Assembly (NCBI GenBank): GCA_023634235.1
Contig: JAMKCF010000014.1
Location: forward strand, 8,092,001-8,156,000
DNA length: 64,000 nucleotides
From: Pisaster brevispinus
Lineage: Eukaryota > Echinodermata > Asteroidea > Forcipulatida > Asteriidae
Reading direction: 5' to 3'
In this document: positions 12,000 to 23,244 of the stretch, one piece after another
Position numbering within the stretch: the first letter of the stretch is position 1
How the letters are laid out: each line of letters opens with the position of its first letter
Position numbers and translations under genes: made by a program
Notes under the pieces: generated by a model
The model's database searches: none
What the model was told of the DNA's origin: nothing
The model's input: the letters and a program-made list of their open reading frames with translations, nothing else

Positions 12000-14900
12000 A
12001 GGGAGCGCTGAGAAGGAGGGGAAAAAAACCAACCCAGGGCAGCGTATTTGTGTGTGAGCTCCGGTCACTGATGTGATGGCTGAACCATTTGCCATAAATA
12101 TTTATGCCCGGCCTCGTACTTGCAGCTGGAGTCATTTAGTTCGATAATTGTTCACTCAAGGGGTGGTGTGTATTAATGCATTAGCTTTTACCCAACGTTA
12201 AACCCAAACCCTGGTAATAACTGGTGAAGAAAATATGAAGCAACAGTTTAACTGCACCTTTAGCTTAAGAAGTATCGCAAAAGTGGTAATTACACCTTGA
12301 GAAATCCATCAAAAATGTTATAAATTGTATAACGGACCTAAGTTATAATTAGCATAAGCCAATTATCAAGGCGACCGGTATTAATTAAGTATTCATTACA
12401 GAGACTTCCACTCCACTGCTGGTTGTCATTTAGTCCCAGCATGTACTTTTTACACCTTCGTTCCGGAAGGGAACCGGGGAAAGATCAGATCGGCATTTGC
12501 GGAGAGTGTGTGCCTTTTAACCCTGTTATTTTTTTTTTTACCTTCCCCGATAAACTGGCGGAGAGAAGAGCAATGAAGATTGACGAATGGCCTCCGGAGT
12601 CTGAGGGTCTAATGAAGTGAGAGGGAGCAATTTGTGACTTGCACGCCAAGGCGATGGAGTCGGTAACATCTTAGGAATTCATGGACAGATCTGTGGTGGG
12701 TAGGGAAGGGATAAAGAAAGAAAGAAGGAAAAAAAAGACAAGAAAAGACGCTGGGTAAATTAGCCGTGTCCTGGTACTCCGGTAACGCTACCGGATTTCT
12801 TGTTTCTCTCCCCTCGAGGGCAGAGCGACACACACACAGGGGTGGTTTGAACTAGAATTTGTCTCCTCCGCCCCGGTTGTGGATTCTGATCCCCTGTTGG
12901 CGATATCCGTCTCCTCCAGTAGGAAAAAACTTGGTAATGGAGATGTCTCTCCATCCAAGTTACTTTTAAAGATTGGGTCGTCCTGCCTTGTCAACTTCCT
13001 ACACCTGTTCCAGCACCAGACTTTCCATTTCAGCGGCTCGAAACACTTGTGTGCATCATTTCTCCTGTCCGTTATACATGTAGCGGAGTAGGCGAGAGGG
13101 AAATTTAATGCAGCGTTTTATTCCTTCGGCTTGCTGTATTTTTGATTGAAGTTCAAGTCAAGCGTAGTCCAGATGAGTTTTCACTCTGCGTGGTAATCTG
13201 TGCTTTGCCATTGTGTTGCCATCAAGAGGCGACTTAACACACAACGATGTCAAAAATCTTTCACTTGTGAGGAAGATTTAAGGAATCTTCAAAAGCCAAG
13301 TTGAACTGCCTCTGAGAGACGCTTGGGGTAGTATCAGCCGTAAAGACCCTGAGATTCCCTTAGGAAATTATTCTTCATCAAGGGGGCTGAAAACAGACAA
13401 AGAGAAGACAAAGTCATGGCAAATGAGTACATGTAGATGCATAAAGGCGTTCCACATGACCCAAATAAAGAAAAAACTCTGAGCTGTTTTTGACACAACA
13501 AGAGGTGTTTATTTTGTAGACGTGGGACAAAGTGGATATATGGACAGAATAGACTAGCCAATGTTTTGGTAATGTGTTTACCAATTCTTACTACTCAAAG
13601 ACGCTCGCTTGGGAGTCGGCAATGTACAAAATGTACAGACACGGAACATAAATGCATGGCTGTGATTCTCTGGGGAAAACAAAACCAGAAGCCTGTTTGA
13701 TATTTGCCTTTCTCCATAAGGAGTTCATCTTAAGTGGTACTGTGTGATTCTTGAGTAAACACCACTTCATCAAAATGCATACAATCTTGGATTTCTTTTT
13801 TATTACGGCGTCAATAGATGTGGAAGACACCTCCGTGGAGATATTGAAAATTCATTTTTGAGGGAACTTTGGCATTGTGCAAGCTCGGAGATGAGTTCAT
13901 TTACATGCAGGATTAGAAACGTGTGAATCATCAAAGTGATACCGCAACATATAACCCCTTCTTGTTTTCCAAGATGACATTTCTCCTCATTTCCACTTTA
14001 TCTTTGTCGGAACTACATCTTGCCTTCGTTGCCAGTGTTTATTTTGTGCTTGGGAAATTCTTCACAGTGGACCTTTCGGGTTGCTTGCTTTTTTTTTTCC
14101 CATTGGTTTCTGCATCCAAGTTCTTTCTCCTGAGACACTGTTGAAGTCAGCGAGGGTTTTAAGAGTTTGTCTCTTGCAATCTTGAAGTGCCCATGGATGA
14201 GTGACATAAAGAAATCATCCCCCGAACCGACCTCCTTCAGTTTAATGTCGTCTGTGAATTTAATTTTTTCCTATGCGTTTATTGAATCAGCAGAGAACAG
14301 TCCTCCATACTTATTGAATTGCATTGTGCCCAGAAATCTTGACAGATGATTTTTACAGAGGGGAAAATAAACTGCTGAATACAGAATCTGTCATTGAACA
14401 GCTCCGTTAAACACAATTTAAAAAAACTCTCTTTCTAGTTGACCCAGAAGACATTGTACGTTGATTTGGTGTGCAGAGAAAAACTCAAACAATTTCTTCT
14501 TTTTTTTAACTTTTGAATTATGATTAGTTTTTGTTTTTTTGGTGACCAACCAAATGCAAAGTACATTTGAGTCAATAAACCATTTTTATTTTGAAATTCA
14601 AAAGAGGGTCCCTCAACTTTGGGGAAAAAATAAGAAATTGCTGGGACTGAGAGAAGAGTTACAATGTGTCCTGGGACATCCACTTAGAATTTCCTCCAGG
14701 TAAAAATAAAATGTCAAATGGAAGAAGTCAATGGACTGTCTTGGGACTGTTACATCCGGTGCCGTAAAGAGTCAATTTCTTTCTTTTTTCTTCTTTCTTC
14801 TTATTTTTACCTCGATGATGACAGCACTTGTGCAAGAGCTTCAGAAATTATGTGCCAAGGAGATGAAATAATAAAAAGAGCAAAATGGCGACAGTGAATT

Positions 14901-15450
14901 TAAGAGAATAATATAAAAAGTTATTGTTTGAAATATAGTTTGTCACTCTGTATATACTCAGGGAAAAAAAAACCACAACAACTTTCAATTGTTTGTTCCT
15001 GGCCACTACTCCGAGACGACCTTGCAGTACCGCCAAACATTGTTTTCTCTGGAGTCCATTGGATGCAAATCTCTTGCGGATGAGTTTTGCAGCAGCATTT
15101 TTTTTTCTTCAAGTGTTTTCATTCTTTCGCGAACGACAAATTGACCCATCTGTCGGTCTGATCTGTCTTTTTTTAACCTCCAAATTGATGTTTTATGATA
15201 ATTTTCACAATTGACGAACCTTGATAAATCTGTGACCTTGTGTAGGTTTTGGAATACGAAGGAATAGTAAAAGGGAAAAATGCACGTATGACAGGTGATG
15301 GTAATGACTTCGTGCATTTGAAGCAACTGATGTATTCTGTCAGGGAAGCCATTCAGAGATTCGGAGTTACTGACTAGAAGAGTTTGCTGTCAAGACCACC
15401 AAAAAAACACCTCGCGTCAAGGAATTACTTTAAGATTTGAGAAACGAAGC
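12000..15450 (+). promoter_or_regulatory. Repeat-poor region; possible promoter/5' UTR of the kinase gene
   Basis: This 3.4-kb block lies directly before the candidate first exon and lacks the SINE, MITE and satellite sequence that fills the rest of the window. It has several moderately GC-balanced, non-repetitive stretches (for example 12420-13100). Such repeat depletion is typical of promoter and conserved noncoding DNA, but I see no unambiguous TATA box, initiator or CpG island. Open frames here (for example 12879-13091) have no recognisable domain. The assignment is inference from position only. Confidence 0.3.
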
Positions 15451-15540
15451 ATGTTTTACGATTTGCTGCCCCAGTGGAGTGAGATAAGTTATGCCTTGTT
15501 TCGGAGGGACACTGCACAGTCTCATGGAGAGGATCCACCT
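15451..15540 (+). CDS. DGKH: Candidate first coding exon of the diacylglycerol kinase
   Basis: An ATG with A at -3 opens a 30-codon frame (begins MFYDLLPQWSEISYALFRRD, ends GEDPP) that runs straight into a good donor, cct/gtgagt. The upstream in-frame stop is at 15328-15330 with no earlier in-frame Met. The donor is phase 0, so it would join in frame to the exon at 16906, giving ...GEDPP-ACIKEGF. Vertebrate DGK-eta/delta use different N-termini ahead of the PH domain, and I do not recognise this one, so it could be an alternative promoter's exon, lineage-specific, or false. The 1.4-kb gap to the next exon is filled by SINE and satellite sequence. Confidence 0.42.
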
Positions 15541-15631
15541 GTGAGTTACTTTCTGAGGAAAAATGGTACTTCATTTATAGTTAGAATCTCACGGGGTTTT
15601 TTTCTTTTAATTTTGGATTGAACACAGAAAA

Positions 15632-15720
15632 ATTGACCAGAGCGGGACTTAAACCTGCGACCTTCGGATGAAGGGCTACGTAGCCCTGTGTTGGCAGTCT
15701 CCTTTATTTTGCCAATATCT
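15632..15720 (-). mobile_element. Fragment of second tRNA-derived SINE family
   Basis: The plus strand shows gaacacagaaaaattgacca, then a gcgggacttaaacctgcgacc segment (complement of a B box), then agccctgtgttggcagtctcc. All three blocks recur in order at 19710-19825. The tRNA-like part is degraded here. Confidence 0.55.
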
Positions 15721-15829
15721 TAGTTGGGTTTGTTTTTGTTTTGTTTTTTGCTACAAGTAAACAAATCTTTTCTGGATATACCATGTTACAATCTGTTTTG
15801 GATAAATGATAATAAAAATGAAGCTGAAT

Positions 15830-16215
15830 GATTATGTAGCGCTTTATCACACCCAGGGTGTATCAAAGCGCTCGTTAATTTAGAAGCAGAGTGGTGTTAC
15901 TAATTATGAGACCCGTGTACATAGCACCTTGTAATGGTTTACAAGGTGATGTGGCAAAATCTGCTGTTAACCATGCCAACATTACATAGGGGTACATGGG
16001 GGAAACCCCCTTCTCATAATAATGAAGTGTACTGTCTGGGTTCTTTATAGCATGCATTATGCAACACATAGGACCAACAGCTTTACCTCCTGTTCGAACA
16101 ACAAAAGCAATTATGGCTAAGTGTCTTGCTCAAGGACGCAAGTGCCACTACTGGGATCTGAACCCACACTCTGACATCACCAGAACCCGAGTCCTGTGCT
16201 CTAGATTGGTTGGCC
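15830..16215 (-). mobile_element. tRNA-Leu-derived SINE, minus orientation
   Basis: Left to right, the plus strand carries the SINE 3' part (gcgctttatcacaccc..., caccttgtaatggtttacaagg, aaaccccc), then the middle (caagtgtcttgctcaaggacg type), then ctgggatctgaacccacactctg and ggttggccacgatga, the complements of the B- and A-box parts of the tRNA head. It has the same block order as the full-length + copy at 27403-27789, reversed. Confidence 0.75.
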
Positions 16216-16291
16216 ACGATGAGCCACAGTGTCCACAGTGTAATGGTCTCTTTTTCGGAAGATCTGTCTGGTCTGAAAAGAGATGGGTTGT

Positions 16292-16745
16292 ACCCAATCA
16301 GGATAGTTTGGGCAATAGTGAGTGTAACTGCAATGCACGCTATATACGATAATATTGTAATCTCTCATTGGGATATGGTACCAATGAGGGTGGAAATATA
16401 TATCCCAATCAGTATAGTTTTGACAATACTGAGTGTTACTGTAATGCACACTATACAATATTATCGTAATGATTTTTCATTGGGAGATAGTACCATTGAG
16501 GGTAGACAATATCCCAATCGGGATAGTTTGGGCAATAGTGAGTGTTACTGTAATTCACACTATACAATAACATGGAAATGATCTCTCATTGGGAGATAGT
16601 ACCAATGAGGGTGGGAGTATATTCCAATCGGGATAGTTTGGGCAGTGAGTGTTACTGTAATTCACACTACAATAACATGGAAATGATCTCTCATTTGGAG
16701 ATGATACCAATGAGGGTAGAAATATATATCCCAATTGGTATAGTT
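16292..16745. repeat. 110-bp tandem array, about 4 copies
   Basis: The phrase gg/gtatagttt recurs at about 16301, 16412, 16521, 16631 and 16737, a spacing of 106-111 bases. Each unit includes atcccaatcgggatag, tgagtgttactgtaa, cacactatacaata, and tctcattgggagatagtacc. Open frames on both strands (up to 123 residues) are by-products of the repeat; the unit length is not a multiple of three. It ends about 160 bases before the PH exon at 16906. Confidence 0.9.
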
Positions 16746-16905
16746 TAGTAGGCAATGATCTTTGGTCTGTGAGTATTTGTATGCAAGGAGTTGACAACCA
16801 TTGGAGTTTGGAAAGTGGAGTATAAACTAACCTTTACAGTAGCCTAACTTTGACTCAAAGTTTTCTTATAAAATGTTTCTTTCTTTCTGATTGTGTATTT
16901 TACAG

Positions 16906-16953
16906 GCATGCATAAAGGAAGGCTTCCTCATGAAACAGACAAGTTCCTTTCAG
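16906..16953 (+). CDS. DGKH: Diacylglycerol kinase (type II, eta/delta-like), PH-domain exon 1
   Basis: Exon of 16 codons encoding ACIKEGFLMKQTSSFQ, the first beta strand of the PH domain. The family motif is IKEG.L.KQ.SSFQ, and vertebrate DGK-eta is nearly identical here. The acceptor is a long pyrimidine tract ending tacag; the donor is cag/gtaagt; both junctions are phase 0. PH domains of type II diacylglycerol kinases help bring the enzyme to phosphoinositide-containing membranes, where it converts diacylglycerol to phosphatidic acid. The next exon continues with RWRRRYFKL, as in the family. Orthology to DGKD versus DGKH is not resolved; invertebrates usually have one gene for the pair. 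Confidence 0.93.
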
Positions 16954-17515
16954 GTAAGTTTCAAAGCATTATTTCTCTTGCTTTCCACTCCCCACGAGGT
17001 CGTCACTGCGTCCTCCTCTATCCCAGTTACCCTGCTCCGTGTAGTCTAGAGCTACGCAAAGGGCAAATTTACCATTAAATGCCAAAAAAAGGAACAGCCT
17101 CTTCCAACCCTTAAGGTAAAGTATTGGATTGGTAACTTCTAGAGTCGGTTTGGTCCTGGGATCGGCTCCACAGACTCAATTTTGATTAGGACTTGGTCTT
17201 TTGGAGTTGGAACCGATGAAAGCGGGTACCCGGTTCCGCAGAGAGTGGACCGGCGGGTCTGGTTTTCAATTTGTACGTAACCGATGGAGCTGCCCAAGCT
17301 TATCCAAAAATTAAAGTGACTAGACATTATAGTTGTTTTGGGGTATCACCGAGCAGGCACCTATCCTGTCCGCCATTGTAGGAATCAAAATGTACACAGC
17401 GGAATTGACTCCCAAAGTGGTAGATGTGCTGACTCACAAAATGGTAGACCAAAGTTTCACCTTTGATCATTTTATTTTGAGCAGACCAATTAAACCCTTA
17501 TGAGATAAATGTAAG

Positions 17516-17825
17516 ACAAAATAATAACCTGTATTTATTAGGCACTTTAAAACATTGTATTAAGGCGCCCCACCCCTGTCCATTGGGCCTGAAACTTTCC
17601 TGAAATCATCTCAACTCCTTTTGAGTATGCAGCACCGGTAGCAACATGGTTGCTAATTATTCCCATCAACAATCTCTACCCTCGCTGGACCTCATTTACT
17701 CCTGGGCGATAACTGTCTTGCCCAAGAGCACAAGTGTCATGACCGGGATTTGAACCCACACTCCGACGACTCAGCCATCAGAACTTGAGTTCAATGTTCT
17801 AGCCCACTCGCCCAATGACAGGCTA
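17516..17825 (-). mobile_element. tRNA-Leu-derived SINE, minus orientation
   Basis: 3' part on the left (aataataacctgtatttatta, ggcactttaaaac), then the middle (cttgcccaagagcacaagtg), then catgaccgggatttgaaccc, the complement of the B box, and agcccactcgcccaatgaca, a diverged A-box region. Older than the 27403 copy, judging by its divergence. Confidence 0.65.
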
Positions 17826-18639
17826 ACCCCTTGTTGTTGTTTATTTGGGTTTTCTTTGCGAGAACCTGACCATTAAAGTCTGATGACATTTTTACAGGTT
17901 GGATTTATAGTGTGTTTATTGTTAACTAGACATTGGGAACGAGATGACTCTTCCGGATGTATCTTCGCTTTTAAGAATCACTCAGGTTCTCAAGGGTTCA
18001 CAATACCCTCGACGACGCAGTTCGACATCTGGCATTTTCATTCCACACCTTGATCCCTCATGTTTCACTTCTAGAAAATGATAGCATCATCTTCCGAATC
18101 AATTGATAGCAAGCTGTAAAACAGATTACCGGTGGTTTATGTAATGTGTTCATTTGCGTCGTCTGATCAGTCCGGACTCCCTCCCCACCCCCCTCGCTCA
18201 TTCCTCCATCTCTCGCCTGCCCCAATTGCAATCCAATTTGTCCATAGACAGATGGCTGCATATCCAGACCATCACAACCAATCACACATCGCAAATTGAC
18301 TTCTTGTTAACGCTGCGTGTCTCCATGTTTCTCATCATTGTCAGAAACGTCTACACACAGAACCTGTGTACCTAACACAGTCCGAAGGACATCACACCAT
18401 GTCACCTTCTTCTTTTTCTTCTTCCTTTAAGCCCCCCCGGCCCCCTTCCATGCAGAAGAAGAGATTCCACTGTGACAATCACTCGACGACTAATTCCCAC
18501 AATGTCTGCTTGCGAAAGCATTTTTCTGTACCGCCACGTTTTTTAATTAACTTTTAAAGGGATGCATACATGTGTACCTCAAGAGGAGGTTAATTTTCTG
18601 CGGGTTTGGTCTATTGGCTAAGGGATTCCATTCAAAATA

Positions 18640-18870
18640 ACGATTAATTATCGCAAAAGAACATAGCTCAGTGCTATAAGGTCTTTTTGTGCAATTTCAT
18701 TGCCATAATAACCAAAAAGGCATCAATTATAAAATACCTATCAATAAAAGCAAATTGATATTGTGCTCATAAAATTAATGTTTCTTTTTTGCCAAACAAT
18801 TACTTCAAGGAGACCACTTTTGATCAATAAACTTCGGGTACCAGGGACTCCAAAATATTATTGGAGCAAT
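18640..18870. repeat. Dispersed repeat family C, copy 1
   Basis: Shares the ordered blocks gctcagtgctataaggtc, gtttcttttttgccaaacaa, ttacttcaaggagaccact, ttgatcaataaact and ggactccaaaatat with 62495-62700. The 3' half also appears at 45810-45900. This is an interspersed repeat of at least 300 bases, probably a DNA element without obvious coding sequence. Confidence 0.65.
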
Positions 18871-19137
18871 TTTTATTCAATCCATACAAATCGTGGTAGG
18901 GACCTTTGCAGTACTGAGCTGACAATACGCTTTAAAAAAAAATAGTCAAGTACACGCGTGGTAACCATCCACAAAACAAGTTGATTAGGTTCATTCTGGA
19001 CGCTTTCTGGTAGTAAATTCGATACCATTGGCAGTCATCCAGAGACAGGGTTCCTCCTGACACACTGCTATAAGATAAAAGAATTGGTGGTTATTGGAAA
19101 CAAACCGCAACTATAGAAAATAAAGGTTGGCTTCAGC

Positions 19138-19240
19138 ATGTTGTGGCTGAGCGGATCAGTGCATCAGACTCAAGTTCCGGTGGCTATAAATCATCAAGGA
19201 GTGACACACGTGCGTGCTGTGCATTGAACTGAACAGAGGC
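19138..19240 (+). mobile_element. tRNA-like SINE head fragment
   Basis: The segment tgttgtggctgagcggatca...cagactcaagttccggtggc matches the 5' half of the tRNA-Leu-type head (GGCTGAGTGG...CAGACTCAAG) and then departs from the family. Truncated or old copy. Confidence 0.5.
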
Positions 19241-19604
19241 TTTTACCGCCGAGTGAAAAACATTGTTACGGCATGACATGGTCTTTTTTTATTTTGTTCA
19301 TTTTTCTGTTGTATGTTAACGTTTTGGAATAGGGTACGAGACCTGTGTGAAACTGGTATCATGTTATACCAAGGGTGAGGCTATGGTCAGCGTGACTGGT
19401 AACCAATGCAAGGTCATTCCGGGTATTTTTCGCTGGATTGGTCATGTGGTGGATCACAAAAGAGATTCAAACCACGGAGATGTCTGTTAATTTCCCCAGA
19501 TACGTTCTGGGTTTTCTTTTATTTCCTTATTTGGTCTGGACACAGTCAGACTTTTTTTTTCTTCGCTAAAATTGCCTTTTTTTTTCTCTTCTTCTTTTGG
19601 TTTG

Positions 19605-19630
19605 GTCTTGTTCCCCCCCCCCCCCTCCCT
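19605..19630. repeat. Homopolymer/pyrimidine tract
   Basis: A long pyrimidine-rich stretch (about 19550-19630) ending in a run of about 12 C. Low complexity only; the plus-strand open frame across it is an artefact. Confidence 0.7.
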
Positions 19631-19703
19631 ACACGTTTCATCAACGACAGTGGCCAATTCACACACAGCCTAAACCCCACTCTCACTGATTATGAAGCCT
19701 TCA

Positions 19704-19965
19704 TAATCTGGGTTTGAACAAAGAAAAATGACTGGAGGGGGACTTGAACCAACGACCTCCAGATTAACGTGCCGGCGCTCTACCAACTGAGCTATCCAGC
19801 CCTATGTTGGCGGTCTCCCTATTAGTCAATATCTTTGTTCCGGGGTGCCATTCAGGAGCCATATAACTGTTAGCTGCTGTGTTGCCAGGGATCACACCCA
19901 AGTTTACGATACAACCTGGGAAGCGGCAGTCAGTATTAAATATCAAGTAATAAACCACAAGGGAA
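19704..19965 (-). mobile_element. Second tRNA-derived retroelement (SINE-N)
   Basis: On the minus strand about 19730-19803 folds as a tRNA-like unit. It has A box TAGCTCAGTTGG, B box GGTTCAAGTCC, and a 7-bp acceptor stem GGCTGGA/TCCAGTC with one G-T pair. The would-be anticodon loop lacks the invariant T33, so it is not a normal tRNA. Sequence on both sides of the tRNA-like part recurs at 15632-15720, and the phrase aataaaccacaagggaaac recurs near 6500 and, inverted, near 40310. It is therefore a dispersed repeat rather than a single tRNA gene. Confidence 0.7.
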
Positions 19966-21073
19966 ACTGACTGGGAATTTTTTTTAATAATGTGGGTTTG
20001 AACAATTTTTAATCGAAATATTTCCCTTTAAAATACTGCCAAAGACAGACCCCGCAAATCACTGCTTCTTTTTTTGATTACTGTATTTGACATATTTTGC
20101 CTGGTATGACCATGCACAAAATCCTTTAGAAAGCGTAAACCGTAAGTGGAAATTTGCTAAGCAATGTCTTCTGCTTTAGCACTTTTTATGAAATTCCTCC
20201 CAGTCATTTAGGCATTAAATGTGTGTGTTTTAAAACAATAACACCCATAATCATGGAGACTATTGAGTCGTGGTCATATCTACAAGACAATTAACTATCC
20301 AGGAAGACAGTCTCATTAGGAGAAAGAATACTTAATTTTCTATTGTAGAACATAACTGCAGAAGACGCCAAATTAATATAATAAATGGTTGTGAAGTTGT
20401 TTGTGCAGTTTACAGTGTTTGAGTACAGGAAGTACATGTTTACTCGTAGCTAAAGAGAGCTTTGCCAGCACTTGAGTACCAGTCTAGGCATTACCTTCCA
20501 CTGGCATGAGGAACGCCACATGGGCGGCACTGTTTATTTTCTATTTGCGCTAAGCTGTTTCTGATTATAGAAGCCTCTGTAATTGCCCCAGTAAGCCTTG
20601 ACATGACCATCATGCTGTCAGACTATGCCAGCTTACGTCTGTTACACCTGTCTGCCTGTGTTCTCTCCTCAGACTAATTAAGCCATTGTCTGAAGGTTAA
20701 GAGCTGTAGACCAAAGACAACAGAGACATTCGCTGATGCCTCCCCCCTACCCCAATCGTTCTTCCCATTCACCAATTGAGAGGGTTGTCACGCCCACTCC
20801 CCCAACAGCATTCTGCAGGCTCTGATGTTGACAGGGTTAAAAGAATGAAATGATTGATGAGACTGATTAGTTTTTACATGACAGCCAAGACTTTCATGGA
20901 CTTGGTAGCATTTACAAAGTGTCATGATAAAAAAAAAAAATCTACTAGCATGCTGCCCTGTATGAGAAAGACATCATTCCCCACCCCCATCCCACTACCC
21001 AGTCTCTCTGTATGTGTACCGATCAAGTTACCAAATATAAATAAGTACATGCAGATTTATGTTAATGAGCGCA

Positions 21074-21211
21074 GACAACTTTGCAAGTACTGGGATTATG
21101 TGCGCTAGACGTGGAATGAGATGCATGCTGGTCCAGATGGTGGTCTAGTTGGACCAGCATGCACCTCATTCCACGGCTAACGCACATGTTGCGAGTATTT
21201 GCCAAGTTGTC
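21074..21211. repeat. 138-bp foldback palindrome
   Basis: Two 62-base arms (21074-21135 and 21150-21211) are inverted copies with 9 mismatches by my alignment, separated by a 14-base loop. The innermost pairing atgcatgctggtcca/tggaccagcatgca is nearly perfect. It could be a foldback MITE; a transcribed RNA would form a long hairpin. It lies inside the transcribed intron of the kinase gene. Confidence 0.85.
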
Positions 21212-21342
21212 TATGACTCCTACATGACCAGGCCTGATGTCCAGGTGCAATACTCTTCCTACTTTAACATGCTTTCCAATTGTCATGCCCTCAGAAAACT
21301 AAGCAAACTTGTTTTTAAAGACTTCCATATGAATATACATAC

Positions 21343-21583
21343 AGGGCTTGAAAAGACTGCAGGCTCAAAATGTTTACTGGACCAGAAATTCTTGTGCGAG
21401 ACCAAAATCAAAATGAGAAAAACTTGTGAGTCCGAACACAGCCACAGTTTAACATGCATGTTTCTATTTAGGAGGCTTAATTAAGTACACAAGACTGCGG
21501 ACTTATCCAGTCATAAGTTTACTGGCCCAACACTAAAACCACCGGCCTTAGGCCTGCAGTCCAGTGTAAAGTTCAAGCCCTGT
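21343..21583. mobile_element. hAT-like MITE with CAGGGCTTGAA ends
   Basis: Begins cagggcttgaaaagactgca and ends gtaaagttcaagccctg, giving an 11-base terminal inverted repeat typical of hAT-derived short elements. The internal words (tttactggaccag, cacaagactgcgg, ggcctgcagtccagt) recur in copies at 5900 and 11740. Flanks do not show an exact 8-base duplication, so the family placement rests on the termini. Confidence 0.6.
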
Positions 21584-21650
21584 AATATGAAGGTCAGTAC
21601 TCTAGTAATACAATTTCCTTACTTTTTCCCCCAAGGGCTAAATATCACAC

Positions 21651-21827
21651 CTGGGCCCAATTTCATAGAGCTGCTTAAAAATAAAATTTTGCTTACCAGA
21701 ATAAGGTTACCAGCCAAACTGCCATGTCAGGTGTACAATTTGTGGCTGGTATCCTGCTCATTTCTGCTTAGCAGGAAATTGTTAAGCATTATTTTCTGCT
21801 TAAGCAGCTCTATGAAATTGGGCCCAG
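21651..21827. mobile_element. GGGCCC-TIR MITE, intact reference copy
   Basis: Terminal inverted repeats of about 28 bases are perfect: ctgggcccaatttcatagag at the left and its exact complement at the right. The centre carries ccagaataaggttaccagcc and the inverted gctggtatcctgctcat. At 177 bp it is the best copy of the commonest element in the window. No coding capacity. Its multiplicity and symmetry point to a nonautonomous DNA transposon. Confidence 0.9.
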
Positions 21828-23244
21828 GATACATCATTCTTGTATTAAGGCAGGGTATTTTCATAGGAAAGGTTCTTTTTGGTTCTTTTGACAATATTTC
21901 AGACAGAAAATATTTCTCTGGAGGATTGTTATTGGTCGATACCAATCAGTGACTTTTCAGATGGATGGAGGGAAAACAAAGGTTTCTGTATATACCACTC
22001 GCAGGTCATTCTCATTTGATTGGTGGAACACATGTCCCATGTCATCCTTTATTTTTCCATGTACATGTATACTGTCGCAGCACTCCAAAATTTAATATTG
22101 GAGTCCAATATTGATAGTTATTGGATGCTTTGTGGTGTCAGTCTCAAAATAATCATTGGCTTCCCTGGCTTGTTTGTCTGAATGAGGCAAGGTTGTGCTA
22201 CGGGCGACCAAGGTTGGCGTCTACATGGAGTGGACCACATTGTTTAGATTTTTAATTTATTTTGAGGGGTGGATGAGTTTCCGTATTTATTTTGTGTTTA
22301 TTGTAAACAACTTTCAAATGACAAGGATCTATGGGTGAGTTATATAAAACAAATATTAAATGCATTTTGTTGGTGCATTGTCGCAGAATTGAATCACTTG
22401 GTGAAGTCTGTCTTTTCCCATTTGTCTCCGCTTCACCCCGTGAAATGGAACAGTCCAGATTTCACCTCATGGTTGTATTCTGTGACAGTGCACTCATTTG
22501 CATCCAATATTTATATAAAAATCCCAAATCCTGTACTCTGTTATTAAAAATGAACAAACAAAAATCAAAGCATGCCAATTTTGCAAAAACATTCTCCGCT
22601 CACCCTAAGAAACACTCTCCTGTGAAAGCAATTAAATCTTTAAATCAACAACAGCATTTAACTGCGAGTTGACTTTTAAAAAAAAAATGCTACGAGGAAA
22701 GTATTTAAAAAATGACTCATAGCTGTGGAGCATTTGTCATGTTACAAAATCTTATAATATATAAATAGTGATGCAAGTAAAATAAATTCTAAACAAATAT
22801 TCATGATTTGTTATGCTTCAGCATCCTCAAAATCCATAGCATGTTGTCTTTAGAAACTTGAGTCATAATTGAAAAGCAACACACAGAAAAAGAAAGACTT
22901 GTGTAAAGTATTTTTTTTTTTGGACTTATATGACCATCATAAACGCCTCAAAATATTGACACAAGCAAACTTGAATGGTGAGGGGGGAAAAACGTAGAAA
23001 AAAAGAAAAAAAAATTGTGCAAATTATTCTCCTCATGAACACTACTATCAGCTCTTGTGAAGTGCTTCCATTAGAACGGCCGGATCCTAACAAGAGCCAA
23101 GACTTCACAGCTCTGGAGAAGTCAGCGTGTAAGCACTCAATAACCATGCTTTTCAACGGCGAAGCGTAGCGGTCTGAATTGAATACAAGATGGAGGAAGT
23201 AATCTTGAATTCTCCCATCCATGGTATCAACGTGACGTTTTGGT

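Larger units (their letters stand above)
15541..16905 (+). other. Putative intron 1 (if 15451 exon is real)
   Basis: Contains a diverged SINE-N fragment (15632-15720), a tRNA-Leu SINE on the minus strand (15830-16215) and a 110-bp tandem array (16292-16745). It ends in a strong pyrimidine tract and tacag acceptor. Confidence 0.4.

Noticed and set aside
16201..16797. Overlapping open frames on both strands (up to 123 residues)
   Set aside because: They coincide with the 110-bp tandem array and arise from repetition of a noncoding unit not divisible by three.
19730..19803. Functional tRNA gene on the minus strand
   Set aside because: A and B boxes and the acceptor stem look good, but the anticodon loop lacks T33, and the same flanks recur at 15632-15720, so it is a dispersed tRNA-derived element.
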